This document shows, one piece after another, positions 44,571 to 56,056 of a DNA stretch of 64,000 nucleotides (the stretch's first letter is position 1; every line of letters starts with the position of its first letter). This DNA is from Caenorhabditis elegans (lineage: Eukaryota; Nematoda; Chromadorea; Rhabditida; Rhabditidae): NCBI RefSeq assembly GCF_000002985.6, contig NC_003282.8:10354001-10418000 (forward strand). Direction: 5' to 3'. The notes under the pieces were generated by a model. The model saw only the letters and a program-made list of their open reading frames with translations. It had not been told where the DNA came from and searched no databases. The position numbers were made by a program, and so were the translations under genes.

Positions 44571-47500
44571 ATAATTTTCTGACATAGTTTATTTTCGATT
44601 GGTTTTGAAAATTTGCTAAGTAGTAATTTTTATTAAAAAAATAAAATTACATAAAATTACAAGGAAAACTCATTACGAAGAAAATGCATTCAAAGTTAAT
44701 GAAACATAAAATTCAAGATATGAACTACATATTTCGGTATCTTTGAGATTCCTGGTTTCTCTAAATCTTTTTAACACTTTCTGAGGTTTTCGGAACTTTT
44801 GGCTTTCTATGAAATGTTCTGGAACGCTTAAAAATTATTGAAACGTTTAGAAGTTATCGTGAATAGGAATTTCCCTTTAAAACATTAAGAAAAATCCCAA
44901 ACTTAAAAATACCACAAAAAAAACTCGAGATTTAATGAAAAATCGATTTTTAACGCTATTGTTTAAATTTTTAATAAAAAATTCAAACAGGGTTTTCTGC
45001 CCAAAATTAAATTTTCTTTTGAAAGTTGACGTTATCATTCCTTCTCGATTTTTTCGTTTTTTTTCCGTGATAATCTGAATTTCAGATTTTTTGGGTATTT
45101 TAAAGCAAACTCAGCATTCAGGCACAATATTTTTAATTATTAAAATACTTTCCATTGAATTTTACAACCCTACTGTATCTTTAAATTAGAGATCCCAACA
45201 CGACTATCTGTGCAAACACAGCAGATAAAGATAGCTGGTAGAGCACGAGAACGGCAAGTACAGAGGCGAGTGAGAGGCGCCTCCGGGACCTGATAAAAAG
45301 TATATTGTAAACTGTTTGATGTTAGTATCCCGTTTTGAAATAGGCTTTGCAGGATAAACGTAGCCGTAACTTTCACTTTGAAAATCTTCCTGGCACAAAT
45401 AATGTAATTTTCTGACAATTAATAAGGTGCGCAGATGCGCTTTGAAACAGGCTCGTTAGAGATCTTAAAAAGTTGGAAAAAAATCCCCACGGTAAAGGTC
45501 ACTGAACTTCTGGATTAATTAAAATTTCAATTCTTCATTATTCTATAATACAGACAATTATGAAAGTAATTTCTTGCCCACCCGGATGTTTTAATAAAAT
45601 GCATCAAACCTTCATTCTTCTTCTTATTTTTCATTTCAATACATATATGACTCTTTACTCTTCTCCATTTTCCTCATTCTCAACCCAATTTCATCAAGCC
45701 CCAGCCATCTTCCTCCTACGTCTTCATTTCTTTCATCTGTCTTTTCATTTTCACTCTTTTATTTTTATATATTGTTGTGTGTATTCAATGTCTTGGCTAG
45801 CTACCAATGTGAGAAAATTGAGACAGTGAGCATGCAAAAAATGAAAGACGAAAAAGGAGTAAAATGCACAACAAAAAAACAAACTTGACGAGCGAGTTGG
45901 GTTGACTTTATTTCGACACTGACGGGCGGTATTGAATGCGGCAAATGCCGAAAATTTGTTTACGAGCTTCTCCATTTTTTGCAGATTCTCGCTATTCTAT
46001 CCTTTAACACAAAATTTGCGCAAGATATTCTGATTTCTCAGAAAGCTTTAGAGAACTGACGAGAAGTGCTACTTTTATATTGAAAACCTCCTTCTTTGAC
46101 ATTTTCCAAAAACCGATTTCAAAATATATCTTCAATGTACATATCTAGTCGAAATGAAAAATAAAGATTGCACTTTTCAGATCAAGCCCAATTTGTCTGG
46201 ATTTTGTTTTGTATTTTAAGTATTGTGGAGTTTGAATTTGACATTCATCGGCAAATGACTTTCCAAAATTGTAATGTTTCAATTTTCAAGATTCATATTG
46301 TAATTGTTGACTTCCTTAAACGCGTACTTAAAAAAATTATGGCAGCATTTTTTGGTATTTTTGGTGCCCACTTTTCCATTTGGATTTCGTAAGCAAATTT
46401 CATGTTTTTATTGATTTTTAATTTGTGAAGATTTTCAAAATTTCAATTGATATACACTCGGCAAAACGTTGTAACTTCATGGCACACTCTAGGAACTAAT
46501 ATTAAAGCTTTGTCAAAAGCAATCACGAAGTTGCAGAAATCACCGCAGTTGTGAGCAAAACTTAGCTTAACTTTTGCTAAAAAATTGCAAAAGTCGTCTA
46601 AACAGCTGAAAGAATTGCAATCAAAAATAATCAAAAAGTGCTACCATAAACTTTTTTGAGGTTCATCTGGACACATTTGTACGCCTTTAAGTATACGTTT
46701 CAGAAAATGGAATAACCTCGATATTTTCTTCGATGACTTGCTTGAAAATGTCTCCCCAAATTCACTCAATGTTCAATTTGAAATTCATTTCCCGAAGAAA
46801 ACAATTTTCCTGCATAAGTTTGGAATAGAATAGACATATAAATCTCTACTCGACGAAACACTCCCAGTTTTTTCGAACAGTTTGACAACTTTCTGCCGGA
46901 CACTGACCGTTTGTTGTTGAACGCCTTTTATTCTGCAGGACTTTTTCGCACTGACTTCAATGTTTTTGGATGTTCCTTTTGATCAACATCTATTTCGGTT
47001 TAAGGACTTTGCATCTAATTGTGCTCTATTCAAACTTCTATTGAAATCAAAACTTCAGAAATCAAAAGGATGCACAAACATTTTGATTTTTTCCCAATTC
47101 TTCCGATAAAAAAGAACAAAAGTACATTTGTCACAATTCACAAAGATGAAAGACGCCGCAATGATAATGTCGCTTTCAACTGAAAACAGGTGTTCCAACA
47201 CGGAACAAATTGATTGAAACAGAGCAAATCTTGATGAATCGGCAAGGCTTTTAATGTCAATGAAACGGCGATCCTTGGAAAAAAGAAATTTGTTCAATTT
47301 GATTGACTTTTTTGATCTAACCTTATGTTTTCACATTCAATATTTAAAATTAAAATGAACGCTATCAGAACCAGCTACAAAAACAACTGACAACGTTTGG
47401 AGCAAAGTTTGATATTACAAAAACGTTAACCTACTAATTCAAAGGTAACTAGAAAACTTAAATTTCGTAATCGATATATTATTCGAAACTTTCCGGCACT

Positions 47501-49090
47501 TTTTTACTTACTTCCCAAAGGATTTTCCTCCGAATAAAAGTTTATAGAAAGTTGGCAAGTCCTTATTAGGACTTGTACAAGGCTGGGAGAAGGGCAACAG
47601 TAATTTGCTCAAACATTGGCAAATCTTGGTTAAATCTAATACAAGACCTGGGCAACATTTTGAGTTAGACAGTTAGAAGAACATGAGCAAGAAGCTAACA
47701 GAGAATGTCAAGTTACGTTTCTTCATACTCGGAATATTTTGAAAAAATCATACACAAGTTTTGGCTTTCCATTTCCTTATACGACTTTTGTCAACTTCTT
47801 TATATAACATTGTTTTTAATAGATCGACGCTCAGTGTTTTATCGTAAGCTTCTCATCTTTACCGCAATCAACCACACCCTCATTCAAATTCATCTCATTG
47901 CTCTTTCCATCCATTTCTTTTTCACACTGTTCACATCACTTCCTTTTTAAATGGATCTCCTTTCGCTTGCTCTTTGCTCATTTTCTCTTTAATTTGAGAT
48001 ATCGATGACTTTCTAACTCATGCGCATTTCTAGGTTGTAATTTGAGAGAAAAGTGTCGAAGATGCGAAGGAAGTTAACTTAGGAACAACCAGACGCTCAA
48101 TTTTTGTCATTTTTCCTGTTTTCATTCTGCGTTCCAGATTTTACGGATTTCGGAAAATCCGGTATTCATTTATTTCAATCAGAAACAACAATCAGGAATC
48201 ACACTTACGCTGCAGCTTCAGACATACTCCTTCATGTTGTTTTAACTTTTCTTTTTTCCTTCTTTTTCTTCTTTTTTGTTTCCTTTTTCACTTTCCATCC
48301 TTTCAAGCTTTTCACACATTCCCAGCTCAAAAACAAAAAGGGAAATCCCCAAAATTTTCTCTTCCGCCAAAACACAATAATCTATGTGCTCCCCAGAGTT
48401 TTCTTTTATTTTTTCACTTTAATTCAAATTCTAGTCATGTTTGGGGCCAACCAACTCAATCTCAGAATGCCCTCAATCAATGTTTGTGTGCTTGAAAAGA
48501 ATGTGAGGGAGGATCTGATTAATCCCGAGGGGCGTGTTGCCTCCACCCTCACTTTTTTGTTGTTTTTTTTTGCTCTTTTCTGTTTGATACCAATTGAATG
48601 ACTTCTGACGAATCTGCAAAACATATTCAACTTCTGTTTCTGGAATTTTTAAAAGCTTGTCAATTTAGAGTGAACACTAGTAAAATTTTTGATTAAAAAA
48701 ATTCCCATCGCATATTCCTTTTAAATAGAAACTTATAACTTTAAATCGTTCCAGATATATATTATCTGTATATTTATAAAGGAGAAAAACGAAGCAGTTG
48801 ATCGAATTTTAGAATATTCTATTTTTTAGCTGGATCATTTATTTGACAATTGCTATTAAAAATTATAATTAATTGAGTTTTCTATGAGACTTCAAATATA
48901 ATGAAGCTTTAGCTGAAAATCTGGAATTTGTTGTCTCCGAAACCAAATATCCCAAATTAAGCCCCGCCCAATTGTCGCCCTTCTCGAACTTTTTGCAACA
49001 AATTTTCTAGAACTGAACCAACTTTTTTCGCTGTTTCTTGGTAGTGTGTCCTTCTAGAATGTAGAGAAACGAGATAGTCTAGTTTCACTG
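44571..49090. other. Gene-free region, middle part
   Basis: AT-rich. It contains a GC-rich patch at about 45190-45300 (see findings), a T-rich stretch at 48240-48300 that produces a 165-codon low-complexity open frame (48104-48601), and a possible hairpin at about 48506-48553 (GTGAGGGAGG against CCACCCTCAC). No exon chain is convincing. Confidence 0.5.
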
Positions 49091-49740
49091 TTTTCCATTT
49101 AATTTTGCATCTGTTTCTTCCTTTTTACCTCTCGCTCCTTGTATTCCCTTTTCATCTCATCTCTGAATCGAAAACGACGACGACGATGAGCATGTTGCAC
49201 ATTCAGAAGAGCCAGAAGATGAAGAGACACGCAGACAAGGAAGGGAAAATGGAGAGCCGCGACAGCATCGGGGCGAGTCCTAATCCGATGGGCTCTCGCC
49301 AAAAGGTGAGGGGGCGGAATGAGAGATAGAAAGGGTGGAAAGGAAAAGGAGACCAATAAGAGAAACGCCGCGGAGAGAAGAAGAAGAAGGCATGGACACA
49401 GAAAGTGAGATATCCGCGACATTACTCTCACACTATATCGTCCATCCTCTCGTCTATGCTCTCCCTTCTGGCTCCGTGGCTTCCCGTGGATCTCGGTACA
49501 CATGCGTCTCTGTCTCCATTCTCTTGTCATGTTTGTCTCTGTCTCCATTCTCTTGTCATGTTTGTCTCTTCCTCGCCTTTTCGCGCATTTTCAGCAGAGC
49601 AGCAGCATCAAGGAGCGTCTCCGGGGCTCTACAATTTCTGCGTGTGGTCACTTGCGCGTCTTTGCTCACTTTGTTGGCTGATCTGAAAAAAAGAAGAGAA
49701 AACGAAAAGAAACCAAAAGCTGATTTCTGATCATGCTTGG
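49091..49740. promoter_or_regulatory. GC-richer island about 0.3-0.9 kb upstream of gpa-7
   Basis: The densest GC region of the gap, with CGACGACGACGATGAGCATG, GGGGCGAGTCCTAATCCG and CTTGCGCGTCTTTGCTCAC. It holds a 29-bp direct duplication at 49506-49563 (unit GTCTCTGTCTCCATTCTCTT plus GTCATGTTT). Open frames on both strands are not protein-like. It is the best candidate for the gpa-7 promoter or outron. Confidence 0.45.
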
Positions 49741-50018
49741 CAAACTTGTAGCGACTTTTTGAAAGGTTTTCTTTGTACTTCTACGCACCTAATATTTGTA
49801 TTTTTATGTGTCCTGTACTCACACCACTTATGACAGTCTGTCTCTTGACATGGATACTCTTTTACTTTGGACTTTGTGTCGGTGGAAACAAAACTGTTTG
49901 ATAATCTTCAAATTCTTCAGTATTCTTTAATTTAATTTGATAAAATTGACTTTGACCCTTTCCATTTTCCTTGCTTATTCTAATCTTCTTAAATTCTATT
50001 TTTAAAATTTCAGCACAA

Positions 50019-53000
50019 ATGGGTCACTGCACGAGTAAAGATCAGAAAGAAGGCAAACGTCTGAATCGTCGGATCGATGAGCAAATCAAGAAGGATCAAT
50101 CGATGAGTCTTCGGATCATCAAGTTATTACTATTAGGTACGTACATCTTTCGGTTTTTTTCCCTGAAGAAATTTGAGCTCGTTTCATTCGAAATGCTATG
50201 GGAAAAAAGAGAAAACACGATCCACACGGTGTCCAGTTGGAGCACACCGAAGGGGTCAGGTGAAATATATTTATTTATAGAAAGTCTGCGTTTCTGGTTT
50301 TAAATTTAGAAGATAATTAAGTTTCCCATAAAATAGTCTAGTTGAGAGCTAATTCTGTTGTTCTATGATCTTTTACTAAAATAGAATATTTTCGCATCAC
50401 ATAATTCATTCATTCCCCCGAAGAGTAATCCTTTCCATTGAAGGACATTCTATTTGATATTTATTCTTGCAATATTTAAATGTGAAATAATTCACGAACT
50501 CAAACTTCAAACATCATAATGTATACATTTGATTTGAAATTTTTCTGAAGTGAAATGGCAAGTCTTGTAAAAACTTCACTACCTTGATAAAACCCCAGAG
50601 CAAGCAGATCACTTTTTTCTAGTTTCATGTCAACTAAAATTTTTTGCAAAGATTTTCTTCCTCATGTCTGTTCTGACATCAAAATTACGTATTGCAAGTA
50701 ATAAAGTATGTCTGAAGCATAGAAAATGGACAAGAACTTTGCTCCGATTCCAAGTTGTTAAGATTGAATTTGAAAAATAATGAGACTTTGTAGACAGTGC
50801 AAAATCAAGCGAATAAAGTTTCAAGGAATTCCAAACAAATAATTTATCTACAGTAGGTCCCAAAACACATTATGATAACGCCAAACCTCATTTATAAATT
50901 GATCGAAACAATGTGTTCTCTCTGAAGTTTTCTTTTTTTTTGGCTTCTGATCGAATTTCAGATTTTTCTTTTGAGAAAGACAAGGACGCATATTTAATTT
51001 AAAACTAAAAAAATATATATATTTAGTATTTTCTCAGTATAATTTTCTGGGGTAGTTTCCTGAAATTTCCCCAGTTTTCTACATTCTCTATAAAATATAT
51101 TATTAATACTTTTACTTTAAAACTTTCCAATTCGATGTGACCACTGAGCTAAAAAAAACAAAAAGTGTCCTCCTGACCCAATTATTTCGCTTTTTGACGT
51201 CACGGAGCAAATTTTTATTGACTCTGCACCAGCAACGACCCATCCAATTAGTATGTGTAGAAGTGAAGGAAAAAAAAAAGAGAAAGTTGTAAAATGATAC
51301 ATGGACATGGAGAGAAACATGGGAATCCTGGAAGAAATGTTTAAGAATTTTTTTTGTGTTTTGGTATTTGTTGGAATGAGATGAATCATCATCACATGCT
51401 GGATTATTGAAATAATCTTTTTCACTCAATCTTAAAAAAAAGAAAAGGACATTATTAAAGAATTGTTGGGGAAAACCCAGAAAACTCGATAATTCCAAAG
51501 ATAGGGGTCTATTATTGACATTTTTTTTTGGTAATTTGAAGATTAATTTTGAAGTTCTAGAAACAATATCAAAAATGTTCATGCAAGATATGGGAAATCG
51601 AATGAAACTTCACTTTTTTTTTAAAGAAAATAGTCCGACACAAAATGATATAAATATTGTGAATATTCTTTGCAAACTCGTTTTTTTGTGGTTTCTGAAT
51701 AAATGACGATAATTCAACAAGTGGTGGGTAACTTTTAAATCCTTATAGTTCAAATAATACAAATTTGGACCAGAAAAACTAATTAACTAGAATATATTTT
51801 TCCAACTAAATGTTTACCAGTTTTGTTGTTCACATGAGCTCACGGAGCTTTGGCTCTGTTTTTGTTGTCATAACAAAAATTCAAATTTTGATCACAAATC
51901 TTTGTTTAAAATTATGAACACATGATGTAGAACTAAGAATATCAGATACCATAAACAACAAAACAACCAATTTCAGGAGCCGGAGAAAGTGGAAAGAGTA
52001 CAATATTAAAACAAATGAGGATATTACACAAGGATGGATTCTCACAACAAGATCTTGAAATGATTCGGCCTGTTGTATATTCGAATTGTATTCACAGTAT
52101 GCTTTCAATTCTCCGAGCCATGTTCCATTTGCAAATCGAATACGGCGAACCTGATCGAGTGGTGAGATTTTTGGATAGCTCTCGAAATAATTTACAAACA
52201 TTTTAATATTTGAAATTCAAGCCAATTCTATCAGATGTTTCTTGTACTTTTTAAGAAAACTACATTTCAGCGTGACTCCCAGTTAGTGTTTGCAACTGTG
52301 CATGCAAATAAAGAAGAATTAACAGAAGAACTAGCAGCAGCAATGCAGAGGTTATGGCATGATCCAGGTGTCCGAGAATGCTATCGACGCAGCAATGAAT
52401 ACCAAATTGATGACTCTGCAAAATAGTAAGATTTTTATTTTCATATCGTCTAGTATTTTTTGGATATTTTGGTGATTAAAAAAACTTTTTTAAACGATTG
52501 TTGTCCTGTATGAAATTCAATTATCTGGACACCACAAAATTTTAAAATCCGGAAATAGCGTAACAAGAAAACTTGAAATTGATGTTGGATCGGTTGCTTT
52601 TAGCCTGTCAAAAATTGTTAACTAACTCAAGAGGCCTAATAATTGCATATCATATTTACCATAATTCATCTATTAGTCTTTCACCTGACGAAAATTGTGA
52701 ATATGACGTTTTAGATCAAAAGAGAAACTACATGTAAATCGTAAAATCTTGACCATTTTGTTGAGTGCTCTTGAAAATTGAACCAAAATATTTTCAGCTT
52801 CCTTGACAACTTGCCACGTCTCTCATCTCCAAACTACGTGCCAAGTGAGCAGGATCTTTTGAGGACACGAATAAAAACAACAGGAATAACAGAAGTTTTG
52901 TTTGAACTGAAAGGGCTCACATTTCGAGTGATAGATGTTGGAGGGCAACGATCAGAAAGAAAGAAATGGATTCATTGTTTCGATAATGTTAATGCAATCA

Positions 53001-54266
53001 TTTTTATATCATCTTTATCAGAGTATGATCAAACTTTGAGAGAAGATAATTGCACGGTTTGTCTTTTTGTTGATTTCATAACTATAGCTTATGCATAGTC
53101 AACGGAGCTATCCATATTTTCTAGAAGTCAGAAAATATTTCTATAGAAAAATTATGACAATTACCAAATTAGTTACAAACTAGAAGAAATGTGTAGTTAA
53201 GTTCAAATTATTTCGACCACTAGGTCGCGAAACAAATTTTCAATTTTTCAGAACCGAATGCAAGAATCATTGAAACTGTTTGACTCAATCTGTAATAGTC
53301 CATGGTTTGCGGATATTCACTTTATTTTATTTTTAAATAAGAAGGTATATTGATTATCCAGAATTGAAATGAAATCCATCTTTTCAGGACTTGTTCGCTG
53401 AAAAAATTGTCCGATCACCATTGACCGTTTGCTTCCCAGAATACAAGGGACAACAGAATCAAACAGAATGTATTAATTACATTCAATGGAAGTTTGAACA
53501 ACTTAATAGGTAATTTATTTTCAACCTTAATTCTAGGTTTTAAAAAAGGTCAATATAAGAATTATGACATGGTATTTAGGTGTTAAGTATTGGTATTTTA
53601 TGAGATCAATATTTAAAAAAAATATAATAAGTGCTAGGTATTGATGCACACATTTATAGTCAGTGACATCACATTTTCAAGTTTTGGAGTACTTTAGGAT
53701 TACTGTAGCCGTATTTAGAAAAATACATTTTTATCACGAGGCTCGTTTAATAATATTAGAATCGTTTTTTTTTATTCCAGAATAAATTGGTTTTTGGATA
53801 AAAAAAACAACAAAACCAAAAAAAAAAACAATTTCTGCCAAAAAAACCAGTATCTCAAAAAAATCAAAGACCAGAAAAAGATTTTTTCCCGAGTTTCATA
53901 ATTTAATAATCTTTTTAAAAATATTTGCATCAGAAAATCTGGAAAAGAACAAAATTTTTTTAATTTGGCAACTTACCAAGTTTTTGAAAAAATATTTCAA
54001 AAATCTGAAAACTTATATGATATTTTAAATACTATGATATTCGACAATGAGAACTTTAAAAAACCAAAATAAACCCCGGTGGTAAGTGATATCATTCGCT
54101 TATCAATAGATAGCACATTTAAAACTCAAAAGTTTTCAGGTCCTCCCAACGTGAAATCTATTGTCATCACACATGTGCCACAGACACAAATAACGTTCAA
54201 TTCGTGTTGGACGCCTGTCTCGATATGATTATTGCCAAAAATCTCAAGTCGATGGGACTGTGTTAA
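50019..54266 (+). CDS. gpa-7: GPA-7, heterotrimeric G protein alpha subunit (352 aa)
   Basis: Nematode-specific Galpha, GTP-switch for seven-helix receptors at the inner face of the plasma membrane; gpa-7 is expressed in many neurons and in muscle (published knowledge). Seven exons join in frame: 50019-50136, 51977-52161, 52271-52425, 52798-53056, 53252-53344, 53388-53509 and 54140-54266. The N-terminus M-G-H-C offers a myristoylation Gly2 and a palmitoylation Cys4. The G1 loop GAGESGKS is at residues 40-47, formed across the first splice junction. Further on: RTRIKTTGI (switch I), [12 protein letters not shown] (switch II), FLNKKDLF (G4) and TCATDTNN (G5). The C-terminus is KSMGLC; a Cys four from the end, as used by pertussis toxin, is absent, the Cys being terminal. 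Intron 1 is 1840 bases. A TTTCAG acceptor precedes the ATG by 5 bases. A polyadenylation signal AATAAA lies at 54604-54609. Confidence 0.97.
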
Positions 54267-54841
54267 ATATTTGTGTTTATTATTTTTTTTAATCTCTTTC
54301 CTATCGCTAGTTTCTGTAATTAATATAATCCGGGACTGTTGCTAAACATTTTTTTTAGTTTAATTGCATGTTTCCAAACCTCTTTAAATAGTTTTTTTTC
54401 CATCACCGCAATCCATCGTATTCGGGTACATCATTCCACAGAAATCCTTTTTGTTTTTTTTTTCAGAAAATAACTTTTTAATTTTTCAAGCAAGGATATC
54501 CATTCTCAAACAGTCTTTCTTTTTCCTTTCTCATTTCTTAAATGTTCGTCAGAATCTGCCACTTTCGAAAACTTCAAGTTGATATGGATTTTTACGAACA
54601 TATAATAAATGTTTTATCGCCCTGTCAAAAGTTGTCTAAACTGTTCTGATCTCTTTTTTCTCCATTCTCTTCATCCCTGACCCATAAATGTTGTAACTCT
54701 TTGAAAATTTTAATTTTATTATGGAATGAAACTGAATTATCACAATTTTATAACAACTATACCCACAACCATTTGTTGGAAAAAGAAACGAAAGAATAAG
54801 TAGAAATGAATTATGCAACAATTTTCTATTGAATACATGAA
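54267..54841. other. gpa-7 3' UTR and tail-to-tail gap with riboflavin kinase
   Basis: T-rich 3' UTR up to AATAAA at 54604-54609, then AT-rich sequence to the riboflavin kinase stop at 54842. The two genes converge. No other feature is evident. Confidence 0.5.
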
Positions 54842-55477
54842 TTATAGTTTTCCTTGCTCAACAGATCCACGTCGAGCCACTTTGATGTCCATGGCGATTG
54901 CAGATTTTAGTTCGTCTAGAAGCAAAAAATTAATGAGAATATATATTGGCTAATAGTGAAATGTCAATGTTCAAACATCATTTTTCCGAAAGTTGCATAG
55001 CTCCGCATGATTGAATAGGAGTGCTCATTAGAAACTAGTATATATTAAAATTTTTGAACGTTTGAACTTTTGACCAGCTGATATCAATTTTACAAAACAC
55101 CAATCGAAAAAAATACAACGATTAAATTATTCCAAAAACAAACCTAGTGATTCAAAGCTTTTCATTTCACGAATGAATCCGATTATAACTGCACTGAGTG
55201 TTTTCCCATAAAAATCACTACCCGAATAATCAATCAGATGTAATTCAACAGTCTTCTTCTCATTCTGATATTGTGGATTCCATCCAATGCTCATTGCCAT
55301 TTTATACGATTTTCCGTCGAGTTTTGCAGTTCCAAAGTAGACACCAACGGGAAGACCTTCGGGAAGACCATTCACTACAGTGCCATCCATGTTCGCAGTG
55401 GGACATCCAAGTTCTTTGCCACCACGACCAAAGCCACGAACTACCTCTCCTACGAATTGGTAGGGTAACAGATTCAT
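54842..55477 (-). CDS. Riboflavin kinase (flavokinase, 135 aa)
   Basis: Phosphorylates riboflavin to FMN, the first step to flavin cofactors. Two exons join in frame: 55144-55477 and 54842-54915. The monofunctional eukaryotic length (about 135-160) fits. Conserved blocks: YQFVGEVVRGFGRGGKELG with the nucleotide-binding loop, then GCPTAN at about residues 23-28, LPVGVYFGTA, MSIGWNPQY, and the catalytic-Glu segment KTVELHLID followed by FYGKTL and IGFIREMKSFESLDEL. A TTTCAG acceptor (55478-55483) directly abuts the ATG, so the mRNA is probably trans-spliced with almost no other 5' leader. It lies downstream of the TTI1 homologue on the same strand, separated by 580 bp that include a copy of the dispersed repeat. 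Confidence 0.93.
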
Positions 55478-56056
55478 CTGAAACTTCACATTTAAGAGTT
55501 TAAGTTTAAAAAAACCAAAACAGTATTTACTACCCAGACGCGAAATTTCGCGATTATTGCGCCAAAGATACAGTACTCGGTCTCGACGCGACAAACTTCT
55601 ATCAAATACAAAAAAGCGCCTTTGAAGGGTACTGTAATTTTAAACTTTCGTTGTTACCGAATTTTAATCGACTTTTCGTAGTTTTTCTCTCGATTTGTTA
55701 AAATCAATGCGTATTTAACTTATTTATTTTAGTTTTTAAATAAATAAATAAATGTATTTTAAACAAAAAACTATGGAAAGTCGATTTTAACAACAAAATT
55801 ATCGTATCGAGATCTGGTTTCGTAATTTTTGGACAAACATCGAATCATTTCGCGTCTGGGTAATATGGTATGTGAAGGGAAATTCAGAAAAAGTCAACAT
55901 TTTTCATGCGAATTATTTCAAAAAAATTACTGGTAGTGTTTACCGTTTCACTTGTGTTAATAAATATTATAAATGAAAACTTTTAAAAATGCAATACATT
56001 TATTAAAGCTGTACAAATTGTTAACAAAAAATCAAGATGCTCATGAAGATTGAATA
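55478..56056. other. Spacer between the TTI1 homologue and riboflavin kinase
   Basis: Mostly occupied by the dispersed repeat (55531-55862). A minus-strand AATAAA at 56004-55999 is the likely polyadenylation signal of the upstream TTI1 gene. If the pair was once an operon with normal spacing, the insertion would account for much of the present distance. Confidence 0.45.
55531..55862. mobile_element. Dispersed inverted-repeat element, copy 4, with clear terminal inverted repeats
   Basis: It starts TACCCAGACGCG (55531-55542) and ends CGCGTCTGGGTA (55851-55862), exact reverse complements, and AAAT/ATTT extends the match. Internal words GGTCTCGACGCGACAA, AAAAGCGCCTTTGA and GGTACTGTAATTTTAAACTT match the other copies. 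There is no ORF. This is the best-preserved copy and defines the family ends; it is a non-autonomous DNA element. Confidence 0.75.

Noticed and set aside
48506..48553. Hairpin GTGAGGGAGG / CCACCCTCAC
   Set aside because: A 10-bp stem with a mismatch and a long loop is expected by chance in a 9-kb gap.
48104..48601. 165-codon plus-strand open frame
   Set aside because: Driven by T-rich sequence (poly-Phe/Ser/Leu), no splice context, no recognisable domain.
49099..49548. 149-codon minus-strand open frame in the GC-richer island
   Set aside because: Composition-driven, with overlapping open frames on both strands and none protein-like; more likely promoter DNA.
40955..50018. 21U-RNA (piRNA) loci, which are abundant on chromosome IV
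   Set aside because: I saw no clear CTGTTTCA upstream motif followed by a properly spaced T on either strand; this was an inspection by eye, not a motif scan.
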